Assembly: GCA_964443005.1 (NCBI GenBank)
Contig: CAYUBI010000014.1
Coordinates: 1-30,225, forward strand
Length of the DNA stretch: 30,225 nt
Direction: 5' to 3'
From: CAYUBI01 sp964443005
GTDB lineage: Bacteria > Margulisbacteria > Riflemargulisbacteria > GWF2-35-9 > CAYUBI01
Within the stretch, counting starts at the first letter, position 1; each line of letters opens with the position of its first letter. The translations under genes were made by a program, and so were the position numbers. This document shows positions 22,459 to 30,195 of this stretch, piece by piece. The notes under the pieces are model-generated. The model searched no databases. It saw only the letters and a list, made by a program, of their open reading frames with translations, and had not been told where the DNA came from.

Positions 22459-24081
22459 ATGTCATTTCAAAATATTCTTAAAAAAATTAATAATCCTGAT
22501 CTAAACATTCTGTGGAAAGCGAATGCTGAATCAAGCGTTATTGCTGCTTCAGCAAAAGAAACTCAGGCAATTAAAGATCGCGACGATCAAAAAGCACTTC
22601 ATAATGTAGAAAGTCGTGTTAATATTATTTATCAGCAGCTGCAGCAAGAAATCCAAGACTTTAAACACTCTCAACAAACAAAGGAAGAGGAATACCAGGA
22701 AAACTTTACGCGAATTCATAATGATTTTCAGCGGATACTTGAGGTAGTAAGAAAACCAGCAGAAATTATTGAAGAAAAAATCATTAAAACAGTTCAAGAA
22801 AAAATTGACATGTTTCAATTAAACATGAAAGTAAATCTTACAGAATTAGGGAAAATTTACGATTCAGTTCAGCAATCGCAGCAGCAAAGTCAGCGCTATA
22901 TTGATAATAAAGAAACAGATATTAAATCATTTATTCATGAAGAACTAGAAAAAGGCTCGCAGCTTTATCAAAATCAATGTTATATGATTAAAGAAAAAGT
23001 CGATGCATTTAATGCTAATTATGGTTCAAAATTATATGATGCCAAACATGTGTATGACCAAATTTCTGAATTAGTCGAAAATGCCAAGCATATGCTCACC
23101 GGAAAAAATCTGCAGCTTGCGAAAAATGTTTCACCTGACGTAGTTAATGAATTATCTACTAAATATAATAATTTAGCAGAACAAATCAATCAACTGGAAA
23201 AGTCGCTGCAACTATCTGCACGTTCTCAATTAGACGATGTTCGTGTTAAAGGTTATCAAAAAGACGACATGGTTGGTTATGTAGATCAAGCTATGAATAA
23301 GTTATCGCAAGAAACAACAACCTATTTTATCGATCTTCAAAAACAATTTGAAACACTTAAGACTTGGCAAGTGGAGCATCCACATACTGCTACTGCGGAT
23401 TTATCTACCACTGTAGGTGGCGCTCCAGTATCCTTGCCTACTGATTTATCTGATTCAGTTCCTCAGTTTTGGAATGAGGTGCGGCAAACACTCCTTCAAT
23501 TGCAAAATGGCAATCACGATCAACTTAAGCAAAGTGAAATGCTACTCAAACAACAGTTGGCTGAAGAAGTATCAAAAATTACAAATAGCCAAACTGATTC
23601 AGCAATTAACGAAAAATTAACTGTTTTACAAGAACAAGTAAAGCGTCTTGAAAAAGACAATCAACGCTTACACCTAGCCCAAAACAATCAAACAACGCAT
23701 ATTCAGCAAACAATTAAGCAATTGTCTGAAAAAGTTAAACATTATGTTGATCACTATCATCAGCAGCTTCTTAACCAGCTTCAGGATCAAGAAAATAGCA
23801 TCAAAAAAGAACTGCAATTTGAAATGGATGTACAATTAGAATCGTTTTCTCGATCTCTGACTTCAGAATTAAAAAAATATGCGTTTCGTCTTTTTCAAAA
23901 AGTTCAAGCTGAGCAACGGCCAAACCCAGGGCAACGAAACGAAGTGCAATCAGCAATTATCAATCGGCATGTAGCTGCAGCAGCGACTAATCGTGCAGCA
24001 TTCCCTTCAATTGTTCAACGGGAAGCGCTTGTTCAGGAATTATTTCCACAAAATCGTGTAGTACGCATTCATAAGAGGTAA
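22459..24081 (+). CDS. Long coiled-coil protein of unknown function
   Basis: From ATG 22459 (preceded by GGGTGG) the product has 540 residues. An upstream TTG at 22384 is in frame but unlikely. Most of residues 35-470 is Gln/Glu/Lys-rich heptad sequence, with stretches such as RVNIIYQQLQQEIQDFKHSQ and ITNSQTDSAINEKL, and one less helical insert near 315-335 (TADLSTTVGGAPVSLPTDL). The last 60 residues are different: basic and Ala/Asn/Arg-rich, ending RVVRIHKR. There is no signal peptide or membrane helix, so it is probably a cytoplasmic rod. A structural or chromosome-associated role is possible, but I do not recognise a family. It stands alone between rnhB and the tRNA operon. Confidence 0.75.
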   Translation: MSFQNILKKINNPDLNILWKANAESSVIAASAKETQAIKDRDDQKALHNVESRVNIIYQQLQQEIQDFKHSQQTKEEEYQENFTRIHNDFQRILEVVRKPAEIIEEKIIKTVQEKIDMFQLNMKVNLTELGKIYDSVQQSQQQSQRYIDNKETDIKSFIHEELEKGSQLYQNQCYMIKEKVDAFNANYGSKLYDAKHVYDQISELVENAKHMLTGKNLQLAKNVSPDVVNELSTKYNNLAEQINQLEKSLQLSARSQLDDVRVKGYQKDDMVGYVDQAMNKLSQETTTYFIDLQKQFETLKTWQVEHPHTATADLSTTVGGAPVSLPTDLSDSVPQFWNEVRQTLLQLQNGNHDQLKQSEMLLKQQLAEEVSKITNSQTDSAINEKLTVLQEQVKRLEKDNQRLHLAQNNQTTHIQQTIKQLSEKVKHYVDHYHQQLLNQLQDQENSIKKELQFEMDVQLESFSRSLTSELKKYAFRLFQKVQAEQRPNPGQRNEVQSAIINRHVAAAATNRAAFPSIVQREALVQELFPQNRVVRIHKR

Positions 24082-24083
24082 TA

Positions 24084-24112
24084 TTGACCAGAGTCTGCCT
24101 AACTGTTAAAAT
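24084..24112 (+). promoter_or_regulatory. Promoter of the tRNA-Lys/tRNA-Asp operon
   Basis: TTGACC (24084-24089), a 17-base spacer and TAAAAT (24107-24112) form a good sigma-70-type promoter about 40 bp before tRNA-Lys. It begins just after the stop of the coiled-coil gene. Confidence 0.65.
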
Positions 24113-24152
24113 TCACTGGTTGTTTTCTGTTTAGAATTGTAGTGTTGTTTTT

Positions 24153-24228
24153 GATCTGGTAGCTCAGTTGGTAGAGCACTTGACTTTTAATCAAGTGGCC
24201 CCGGGTTCGACTCCCGGCCAGATCACCA
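24153..24228 (+). tRNA. tRNA-Lys (anticodon UUU)
   Basis: The acceptor stem is GATCTGG/CCAGATC with discriminator A and an encoded CCA. The D-arm is GCTC-AGTTGGTA-GAGC, the anticodon stem CTTGA/TCAAG encloses CTTTTAA (anticodon TTT), and the T-arm is CCGGG-TTCGACT-CCCGG. It is 76 nt with CCA and lies 18 bp before tRNA-Asp. Confidence 0.98.
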
Positions 24229-24246
24229 TATAGTTTTTCCCCTCGC

Positions 24247-24323
24247 GGGGGCGTAGCTCAGCTGGTTAGAGCGCCTGCCTGTCACGCAGGAGGTCGACGG
24301 TTCGAGCCCGTTCGTCCCCGCCA
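24247..24323 (+). tRNA. tRNA-Asp (anticodon GUC)
   Basis: The acceptor stem is GGGGGCG/CGTCCCC with discriminator G and encoded CCA. The D-arm is GCTC-AGCTGGTTA-GAGC, the anticodon stem CCTGC/GCAGG encloses CTGTCAC (anticodon GTC), and the T-arm has TTCGAGC. It is 77 nt with CCA. The defence cassette begins 101 bp beyond its 3' end. Confidence 0.98.
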
Positions 24324-24356
24324 TTTTCAATCTCAATAGATATATGGCTTACAGAA

Positions 24357-24389
24357 GATTTCCCTATGGGATATCTTTATCAATTTTTT
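24357..24389 (+). terminator. Rho-independent-like terminator of the tRNA operon
   Basis: GATTTCCC and GGGATATC pair around loop TAT with one T-T mismatch (24357-24375). TTTATC and a six-T run follow (to 24389). Its place 33 bp after tRNA-Asp fits the end of the tRNA transcript. Confidence 0.5.
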
Positions 24390-24393
24390 GAGC

Positions 24394-24416
24394 TTTCTAA
24401 GAATTTTCTAAGAATT
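24394..24416. repeat. Short direct repeat TTTCTAAGAATT x2
   Basis: Two overlapping copies of TTTCTAAGAATT (24394-24405 and 24405-24416) lie between the tRNA-Asp terminator and the stop codon of the DUF262-HNH gene. Each contains the palindrome TTCTAAGAA. It might mark a junction of the accessory cassette or bind a protein. Confidence 0.5.
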
Positions 24417-24424
24417 GTTTTGCG

Positions 24425-26173
24425 TCAAATTTGGGCACCACCACGAATCCTATTACAAATACGATGAGCTAACCTAGCATTTTCAGGTACAGTTTTGCCA
24501 CCCTGCCAAAAACAAGTAATATGATCTACCTCCGCAGTATCAAGGCTCGTTATTCGCTGCCCACAAATAGCACAGGCAGAATCTTTTTCCCATAGCTGTT
24601 TTTTGATCTGATTCGTAAATGCTCTTGGTTCTTTTATGGGATATCCAAGAATACCTTTTAATGTATTCCTCCAAATATCAAACTTTTGTTCAATTTTTTC
24701 TTTCGAATTCGTTCCACTACCGGTAAGAGTGTCAAGAAAATCAGAATTATGAGTTTGAAGATTAAGTAGCTCTTCATTTATTAAATCAATATATGGCATT
24801 ACTTGATTCTTTTCGTACTGGGTAAAGCTCCACATTAAAATAAAAAACAAACCTTGATTAACTTTTATTTTTGAAAATGTTACTGTTTTGTCTTCATTTA
24901 CTGAAAATATTTTAAATGCGTTCTTATCAAATATCGTTTTAATAAGATCTACTGATTTTTTGAACTGATACTCGAGTGTTTTATATTCTTCAGCTCCAGA
25001 GTTCCTATAATGCTTCATATCGGAATTTAAAAACTGTTTTAATGGTGTACTGTAATTTAAATAAGATTTATGAAAAAAAGCGCAAAAAATCGAAACCAGC
25101 TCTTCATGTAACATACGCTTGTTATCAGATTCTGTTTGGTCGATTATATATAAGAAGTCATTATGTTTCGCCATTTTTTTTATAAATTCAATATATGGTC
25201 CACGATATAAACAGTTCCGCAACTCTTGTGCATTTAATTTTGTGATATTGGTATTTAATCGTTCGAACATTTCAAACTTTATGTCTTCTTGAGTTTCTGA
25301 TTGAATTCGGATAATTGTAAGCTCTCTTTTCTTAATACGTTTTTGAATACTAGCATCTAATTCAGAGTATTTTTTCCCTGAGAGTTCTCCTAATATTTTT
25401 AATGGGCTTAACTTAAAAATACTTCCATCAGGAAATTTACCTTCGATAAATGAAAAAATTGACTGTAATCTTTGCTGTCCATCAATAACTTCTTCAATAT
25501 CCTGATCTTCTGATGTAAAAATAACAGGGATAGGAATATTTAGAATAACTGATTCAATTAAATTACTGGCCTTTTGTCTGTCCCAAACATAGTAACGCTG
25601 ATAATCAGGGTTTAAAATTAAATCGCCATCTTTATAATTTTCATGGAGAGAAAATATGGTTGGAGTTTTCGTAACATGAGTAATTCTTCTTTCTAATGGA
25701 TTTATGTTTAATTGCTCGTTGTCATCCTCGTTTTCAAAATTCTGCAACTCATCTTCCTTCTGTATTTCCATTCTATCCTCCTTAGTATTTTCAATCTTCT
25801 GACTAAAATTGGTTGGAATATTATCTAAAACTGTTCCGGTATTTGTTAGCATTTTAATAGTAGTTAATAAGTATTCTTTGCTGTTAACCCTATATAAATA
25901 TAGAATTTGCATTGGTTTAATATTATTTTCTTTATAAAATGAACCAATTCGTTTTCTAATAATATGATGGTTTAGATCATAATCTGTCATATACTCGGTT
26001 GATTCACCTAACAGTTTAAAATTAAAAAGCGTACCAATTATTTTCTGTTTAGAATTACCCCAGGAATCTTTAGTAAAAAATTCTTTATCTACACTTAAAT
26101 ATCCATTATTTAAGCTTCCCTGAGTTACCTCAATTTCACGATAGTCTTCATATTGATGTAATTCATACAACAC
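24425..26173 (-). CDS. DUF262 (GmrS-like) protein with C-terminal HNH nuclease
   Basis: The protein has 582 residues. Residues 1-110 form an unrecognised domain, and 130-160 an acidic linker. The DUF262/ParB-like NTPase domain starts near 165, with NPDYQRYYVWD (Tyr191, Gln192, Arg193), SVILNIPIPVIF and the nucleotide motif DGQQRL (Asp231). The C-terminus is an HNH nuclease: C-x2-C at 534/537, Asp550-His551, Asn565, His570 and Cys573. DUF262 nucleases such as GmrSD and SspE attack modified or phage DNA, so a defence role is well grounded; the exact target is unknown. The start is GTG 26173 with GGTGA 7 bases ahead, only 15 nt after hsdR, so it is probably the last gene of the restriction operon. 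Confidence 0.88.
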   Translation of the reverse strand: MLYELHQYEDYREIEVTQGSLNNGYLSVDKEFFTKDSWGNSKQKIIGTLFNFKLLGESTEYMTDYDLNHHIIRKRIGSFYKENNIKPMQILYLYRVNSKEYLLTTIKMLTNTGTVLDNIPTNFSQKIENTKEDRMEIQKEDELQNFENEDDNEQLNINPLERRITHVTKTPTIFSLHENYKDGDLILNPDYQRYYVWDRQKASNLIESVILNIPIPVIFTSEDQDIEEVIDGQQRLQSIFSFIEGKFPDGSIFKLSPLKILGELSGKKYSELDASIQKRIKKRELTIIRIQSETQEDIKFEMFERLNTNITKLNAQELRNCLYRGPYIEFIKKMAKHNDFLYIIDQTESDNKRMLHEELVSIFCAFFHKSYLNYSTPLKQFLNSDMKHYRNSGAEEYKTLEYQFKKSVDLIKTIFDKNAFKIFSVNEDKTVTFSKIKVNQGLFFILMWSFTQYEKNQVMPYIDLINEELLNLQTHNSDFLDTLTGSGTNSKEKIEQKFDIWRNTLKGILGYPIKEPRAFTNQIKKQLWEKDSACAICGQRITSLDTAEVDHITCFWQGGKTVPENARLAHRICNRIRGGAQI

Positions 26174-26188
26174 TAATTTTTCACCACT

Positions 26189-28546
26189 CTACGCCACTCC
26201 AACCTGATACAAATATTTCTGGAAATTAACAAAGAAAGTTCGTATTTTTTCTACGCCACCCAAAACTGAAGCGGCATCGCTAAGTGCATGGTATTTTAGT
26301 TCCAAAAGACTTGGAAGTTTTTCTTGATCTAGCTCTTCGACGCCAGTTTCAATATACTTAGAAAGAACAAACTCGATAAATTCCCTTTGTTTTTCGTTTA
26401 ATTCTGAAAGGATTGAGGGTTTTGCGACTCTAACACGCTCTTCACGGGTTACAGGCTTAGCAGCATAAGCAACGAACTCTAAAACATCAAATAAATCGCT
26501 TTTCTCGGCGTTTATAAGTTTCTGTAATGAAGTTAGCTGGTCTTTTCCATAACCTGCATCAGATAGTTGCTCCAAAAAGGCTTTACGAGTATTTGGGTTT
26601 GCCCATATTTGGCGAAACTGTTCTTCGTCCTTAAAAAAGTCCGGCAAGGTTCCGTAAAGATTCTTTAGAAATTCTTCTACGGAAATTGGCTTGCCATCTG
26701 CACTATAAAAAATCGTTGAAATCATAAACTGAATCTCGCGTTCTTTCCCGTCAGCGAGCTTTACTTTTACTTTTTGTTTTCTTTCCGTTGGTTCAGTGGG
26801 TTCTTTTATACAGATACAAGGTCTTTGACCACAAATTGAGCAAGGCTTAGAAGGTTTCTTTTCGCAAGTACAAGGGACGTTGCCACAAGTAGGGCATAGC
26901 TCATCCACTATTGGCTCGCCATCCCACTCAGGGTCAGAAAAATGGTGGTAAGCATCTACATAATCATAAATTGTGAAGAACTCCTTACCATCAAAAAGTC
27001 GAGTTCCACGACCGATTATCTGCTTAAACTCAATCATAGAGTTAACAGGACGAAGCAAAATAATATTTCTTACATTTCGAGCATCAACGCCTGTAGAAAG
27101 CTTTTGCGATGTGGTCAGGATAGTAGGGATGCTTTTTTCGTTATCTTGGAAATCACGCAAAAACTGTTCACCTAACGCGCCAATGACTCCATCATTTGCC
27201 GTTACCCTTACACAGTAATCAGGATGCTTACTATCCTTAAACTGATTAATTAAATCACGAATAAGTGCAGCGTGTGCTTGAGTTGCGCAAAATACAAGCG
27301 ACTTCTCTTTTTGATCCATTTCTGCAAGAAAAATCTGTACACGTTTTTGCTCACGCTCAACAATCTCAATTGAGCGATTGAAGTCTGGTTCTTTATAAAC
27401 CTTGCCTTCTTCCACTTCACCTTCAACTATCCAGTCATCAGAAGTATAAACATATTCATCCATAGTTGTTTTGATGCGTTTTACTTTGAAAGGAGTAAGA
27501 AAGCCGTCATTTATGCCTTCTTTGAGAGAATAGATATATACAGGTTCCCCAAAATATTTATAGGTATCGGTGTTTTCTTTACGTTTTGGAGTAGCAGTCA
27601 AACCCAATTGCACAGCAGGTGAAAAATATTCTAGTATTCCACGCCAATTGCCTTCGTCATTGGCTCCACCTCGGTGACACTCATCAATAATAATAAAATC
27701 AAAGAAATCTGGTGGATATTGCCCAAAGTAGGGTGTGTTTTCCGATCCACTCATAAAGGTTTGAAAAATGGTGAAAAATATACTTCCATTGGTTGGCACT
27801 TTACCGTTTTTACTGATTTCTTTAGGGTTAATGCGGACTAGAGCATCTTCAGGAAATGCAGAAAAAGCATTAAATGCCTGATTAGCAAGAATATTACGGT
27901 CTGCTAAGAATAAAATACGAGGACGCCGACTTCCATCGCGCTTTAGATTCCAGCGAGATTGAAATAGCTTCCAAGCAATCTGAAAAGCAATGAAAGTTTT
28001 GCCAGTTCCTGTTGCAAGAGTAAGAAGAACTCTGGTTTTTTCTTCGGCAATTGCTTTCATAGTATTATTAACCGCAATTTCCTGATAATACCTGGCTACT
28101 TTACTACCACCAACATATTCAAAAGGAATATTGTCAAATTGATCTCGCCAGTAGTTTTGGTCAGAGAATGTTTTATTCCAAAGTTCTTCCGGAGTTGGAA
28201 AACTTGAAACAAGACCTTCTTTGGCGGTTTTCATACATATCTGATATATTTCACGACCATTACTGGAATAGGTCGTTTCTAGTTGAAGTTTATGCGCGTA
28301 ATTTTTGGCTTGTGCAACGCCTTCACCAACAGGAAGATTATCACTCTTAGCTTCGATAACAGCTAGTTTTCTGTTATTAAAGACTAGCACATAATCGGCA
28401 ATAAGCGGTTTTGCTCGTCCGCCGGGTTGGATACGGCCTGCGGTGATATTGTATTCCCGAAGGACTTTGGAACCTTCGACAACGCCCCAACCGGATGCGT
28501 TAAGTTTGGGATCAATAAGCTCGGCTCTGGTTTCGGCTTCATTCAT
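26189..28546 (-). CDS. hsdR: Type I restriction enzyme subunit R (HsdR, EcoEI-like)
   Basis: HsdR is the motor and nuclease of a type I restriction system: it translocates DNA with ATP and cuts it. The 785 residues begin with MNEAETRAELIDPKL, the normal family start. The PD-(D/E)XK nuclease has Asp51 and Glu65-x-Lys67. The helicase has Walker A LATGTGKT (about 177-184), DECH (288-291), TATPKR and the late motif QIIGRGTRLF. Near 548-577 are two near-identical C-x2-C-x4-C-x-C knuckles, then the EcoEI-type C-terminal domain. I chose ATG 28546, which overlaps the fic stop in an ATGA; an in-frame ATG nine codons earlier would overlap fic by 31 nt. HsdM, needed for methylation and recognition, is not in the window. 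Confidence 0.96.
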   Translation of the reverse strand: MNEAETRAELIDPKLNASGWGVVEGSKVLREYNITAGRIQPGGRAKPLIADYVLVFNNRKLAVIEAKSDNLPVGEGVAQAKNYAHKLQLETTYSSNGREIYQICMKTAKEGLVSSFPTPEELWNKTFSDQNYWRDQFDNIPFEYVGGSKVARYYQEIAVNNTMKAIAEEKTRVLLTLATGTGKTFIAFQIAWKLFQSRWNLKRDGSRRPRILFLADRNILANQAFNAFSAFPEDALVRINPKEISKNGKVPTNGSIFFTIFQTFMSGSENTPYFGQYPPDFFDFIIIDECHRGGANDEGNWRGILEYFSPAVQLGLTATPKRKENTDTYKYFGEPVYIYSLKEGINDGFLTPFKVKRIKTTMDEYVYTSDDWIVEGEVEEGKVYKEPDFNRSIEIVEREQKRVQIFLAEMDQKEKSLVFCATQAHAALIRDLINQFKDSKHPDYCVRVTANDGVIGALGEQFLRDFQDNEKSIPTILTTSQKLSTGVDARNVRNIILLRPVNSMIEFKQIIGRGTRLFDGKEFFTIYDYVDAYHHFSDPEWDGEPIVDELCPTCGNVPCTCEKKPSKPCSICGQRPCICIKEPTEPTERKQKVKVKLADGKEREIQFMISTIFYSADGKPISVEEFLKNLYGTLPDFFKDEEQFRQIWANPNTRKAFLEQLSDAGYGKDQLTSLQKLINAEKSDLFDVLEFVAYAAKPVTREERVRVAKPSILSELNEKQREFIEFVLSKYIETGVEELDQEKLPSLLELKYHALSDAASVLGGVEKIRTFFVNFQKYLYQVGVA

Positions 28547-29427
28547 AAGGTTGCCGATATCCCTATTTTCCAAACACCTTTTTCGAGGAAGGCTTCGATA
28601 GTTTGACGGTTTGCTTTGTTTATTAAATTTGAATGTGATATTTTGTTTTTCTTAGCATAATCGGAAAGTGTAATAATCTCTTTACCTTCCAAATAGGCAA
28701 GTCGCTTGTAGTAGCTATTAGTGAGTGCCTTTCCAACAATTTCTTCCATAACAGTTGTGTCGCCTTTTGCATCAAATTCCCGAAAGGCCTCGTAGTACAT
28801 TTTTCTGTCGAGGAATTTAATGTTCACAGGCACAAACCCCTCTCTAATAAGCATATAATTGTTTAAAACTCTGCCAATACGTCCATTCCCGTCTACAAAA
28901 GGGTGAATGTGTTCAAAAGAAAGATGCAACAAGGCAATACGTTTGATAATATTTTCGTGATTACTTGCATAATATATTGAAAGCATTGTTTCAATTTTTC
29001 CAGGAACTTCTTTTGGTCCCGGGGCAATATGGTTGGCTACCTTTACCCACTCATCGTCTTTTCGAAAGCGACCGGCAATGTCGTCACGAATATTAGCAAT
29101 TAACATTTTGTGTAGTAATAGCATCATCTCGATATTAAACTCTTGTTCTTTCGCTTTGCTGTCGATATAAGCCACGACTCTGGCTAGATTTTTGGCTTCG
29201 AAGATTTCTCTTTCCGAAATGTAGCGGTCTAGGTCTATTTGCAATAGAATCTTTTCGGTCTCTTCCAGAGATAGCGTACTGTTTTCGATAGCATTGGAGT
29301 TATAGACCTGCTCGGCAACTTCTGTTTCGCTTAAAAGTTTTAGAAGCGACTGTTTGCCCACTGAAGCTGCATAGTAGCGCTCCCTTAAGTTATTTATTTT
29401 TTGATAGACACTAAGTGTTTTAGTCAT
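28543..29427 (-). CDS. fic: Fic family protein with self-inhibitory helix and C-terminal DNA-binding-like domain
   Basis: This 294-residue Fic protein has the catalytic HPFVDGNGRIGR at 175-186 (His175, Asp179, Arg183). Its inhibitory helix contains S44-N-A-I-E48-N49, matching [ST]xxxE[GN], so it is a class II, self-inhibited enzyme, probably an AMP transferase that can also remove AMP. Residues about 255-290 (IITLSDYAKKNKISHSNLIN and following) look like a small helix-turn-helix with a wing, which suggests DNA binding. The ATG has no ribosome site, and the promoter -10 ends only 6 bp before it, so the message is probably leaderless. It is the first gene before hsdR (ATGA overlap). Whether it modifies HsdR, a host protein or only controls the operon cannot be told. 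Confidence 0.93.
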   Translation of the reverse strand: MTKTLSVYQKINNLRERYYAASVGKQSLLKLLSETEVAEQVYNSNAIENSTLSLEETEKILLQIDLDRYISEREIFEAKNLARVVAYIDSKAKEQEFNIEMMLLLHKMLIANIRDDIAGRFRKDDEWVKVANHIAPGPKEVPGKIETMLSIYYASNHENIIKRIALLHLSFEHIHPFVDGNGRIGRVLNNYMLIREGFVPVNIKFLDRKMYYEAFREFDAKGDTTVMEEIVGKALTNSYYKRLAYLEGKEIITLSDYAKKNKISHSNLINKANRQTIEAFLEKGVWKIGISATL

Positions 29428-29433
29428 AGTAGA

Positions 29434-29462
29434 AGTTTACTGATTTTTCACGATTATGTCAA
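29434..29462 (-). promoter_or_regulatory. Promoter of the fic-hsdR-DUF262 operon
   Basis: On the minus strand TTGACA (29457-29462), a 17-base spacer and TAAACT (29434-29439) form a good promoter. The predicted start of transcription falls on or next to the fic ATG at 29427. One copy of the ATAANCGTGAAAA element lies within the spacer. Confidence 0.7.
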
Positions 29463-29508
29463 TATAAACGTGAAAACACAACAATAACTGTCGGTTTTTC
29501 ACGCTTAT
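29445..29508. promoter_or_regulatory. Three ATAANCGTGAAAA elements (candidate operator)
   Basis: Copies: ATAATCGTGAAAA on the minus strand (29445-29457), ATAAACGTGAAAA on the plus strand (29464-29476), and ATAAGCGTGAAAA on the minus strand (29496-29508). They differ only at the fifth base. The first covers the promoter spacer and touches the -35; the other two flank it upstream. This is the layout of a repressor operator. The Fic protein's C-terminal HTH-like domain is a candidate binder. Confidence 0.7.
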
Positions 29509-29550
29509 GACGCTGTTTTCATCTTTCAATGTATACAAACTTGCAAAAAA

Positions 29551-30195
29551 CTATAATTCCCCAGCAAAGGCCTTCTGTAAGATTGATTTTTTTAATTCTT
29601 CAAGGTTAGTAAGCTTTTGCTGATAAATTGTTTCAAGTTTTTTGATTTGGGCGGAGAGGGAGTCGAGTTTTTCAACGATAATATGTTGTTCGGATAATGG
29701 TGGAAAGGGGAATAATTCGTTTTCAAAAGTAGCTAAATTTATATTGGCTTGGGCACTTCCTTTTCCTTTTGATTGAATAATTGTTTTAAACGATTGTAAT
29801 AAGTATTCAACGTAATTCATCTCAGAAAGTTTAGGGTTAACAACAATTCCAATGACGCTGTCAGGGAAACAAGCATCAAAACCTAGGATTCCTGTTTCAG
29901 CAATATTTGCGGCAATAGTTATACAAATCGTCCCTTTTGGCCATAACTTACTTTGGGCAAGTCCATTTTCATTATAAGTTTGAGAATATTCAGTTATAAA
30001 GTGCTGGGAATTTCTTATATCTCCTGTTTGAATAAATGGATAATCACCACCATAAAGTCTTTTATCATTTCTTGGTCGATGTTTAGATTTTCCTCTACCG
30101 AATGTCAATGAAACTTGTTTCAATGTCTTTACTTCCCAATTGTCTTTTGGATAAGTAAATATACTCTGCATGGAGAATCCGGAGCAAGAAAGCAC
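29551..30195 (-). CDS. hsdS: Type I restriction specificity subunit HsdS-like protein (single TRD in view)
   Basis: HsdS chooses the DNA sequence for a type I system. The visible protein has one target recognition domain, starting at NWEVKTLKQVSLTFGRGKSK, with YPFIQTGDIRN, then PLSEQHIIVEKLDSLSAQIK and the terminal LEELKKSILQKAFAGEL helix, typical of the HsdS C-terminal half. GTG 30195 or ATG 30171 could be the start, giving about 206-214 residues, half the usual 400. However, the frame stays open to the right edge of the window, so a longer gene with a second domain is not excluded; the residues upstream (around AWFRNRVLSCSG) do not look like HsdS. It lies 123 bp before fic, with the promoter and operator in the gap. 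Confidence 0.88.
   Translation of the reverse strand: MLSCSGFSMQSIFTYPKDNWEVKTLKQVSLTFGRGKSKHRPRNDKRLYGGDYPFIQTGDIRNSQHFITEYSQTYNENGLAQSKLWPKGTICITIAANIAETGILGFDACFPDSVIGIVVNPKLSEMNYVEYLLQSFKTIIQSKGKGSAQANINLATFENELFPFPPLSEQHIIVEKLDSLSAQIKKLETIYQQKLTNLEELKKSILQKAFAGEL

Noticed and set aside
28547..28573. Earlier hsdR ATG at 28573
   Set aside because: ATG 28546 gives the standard family N-terminus and the usual ATGA junction with fic.
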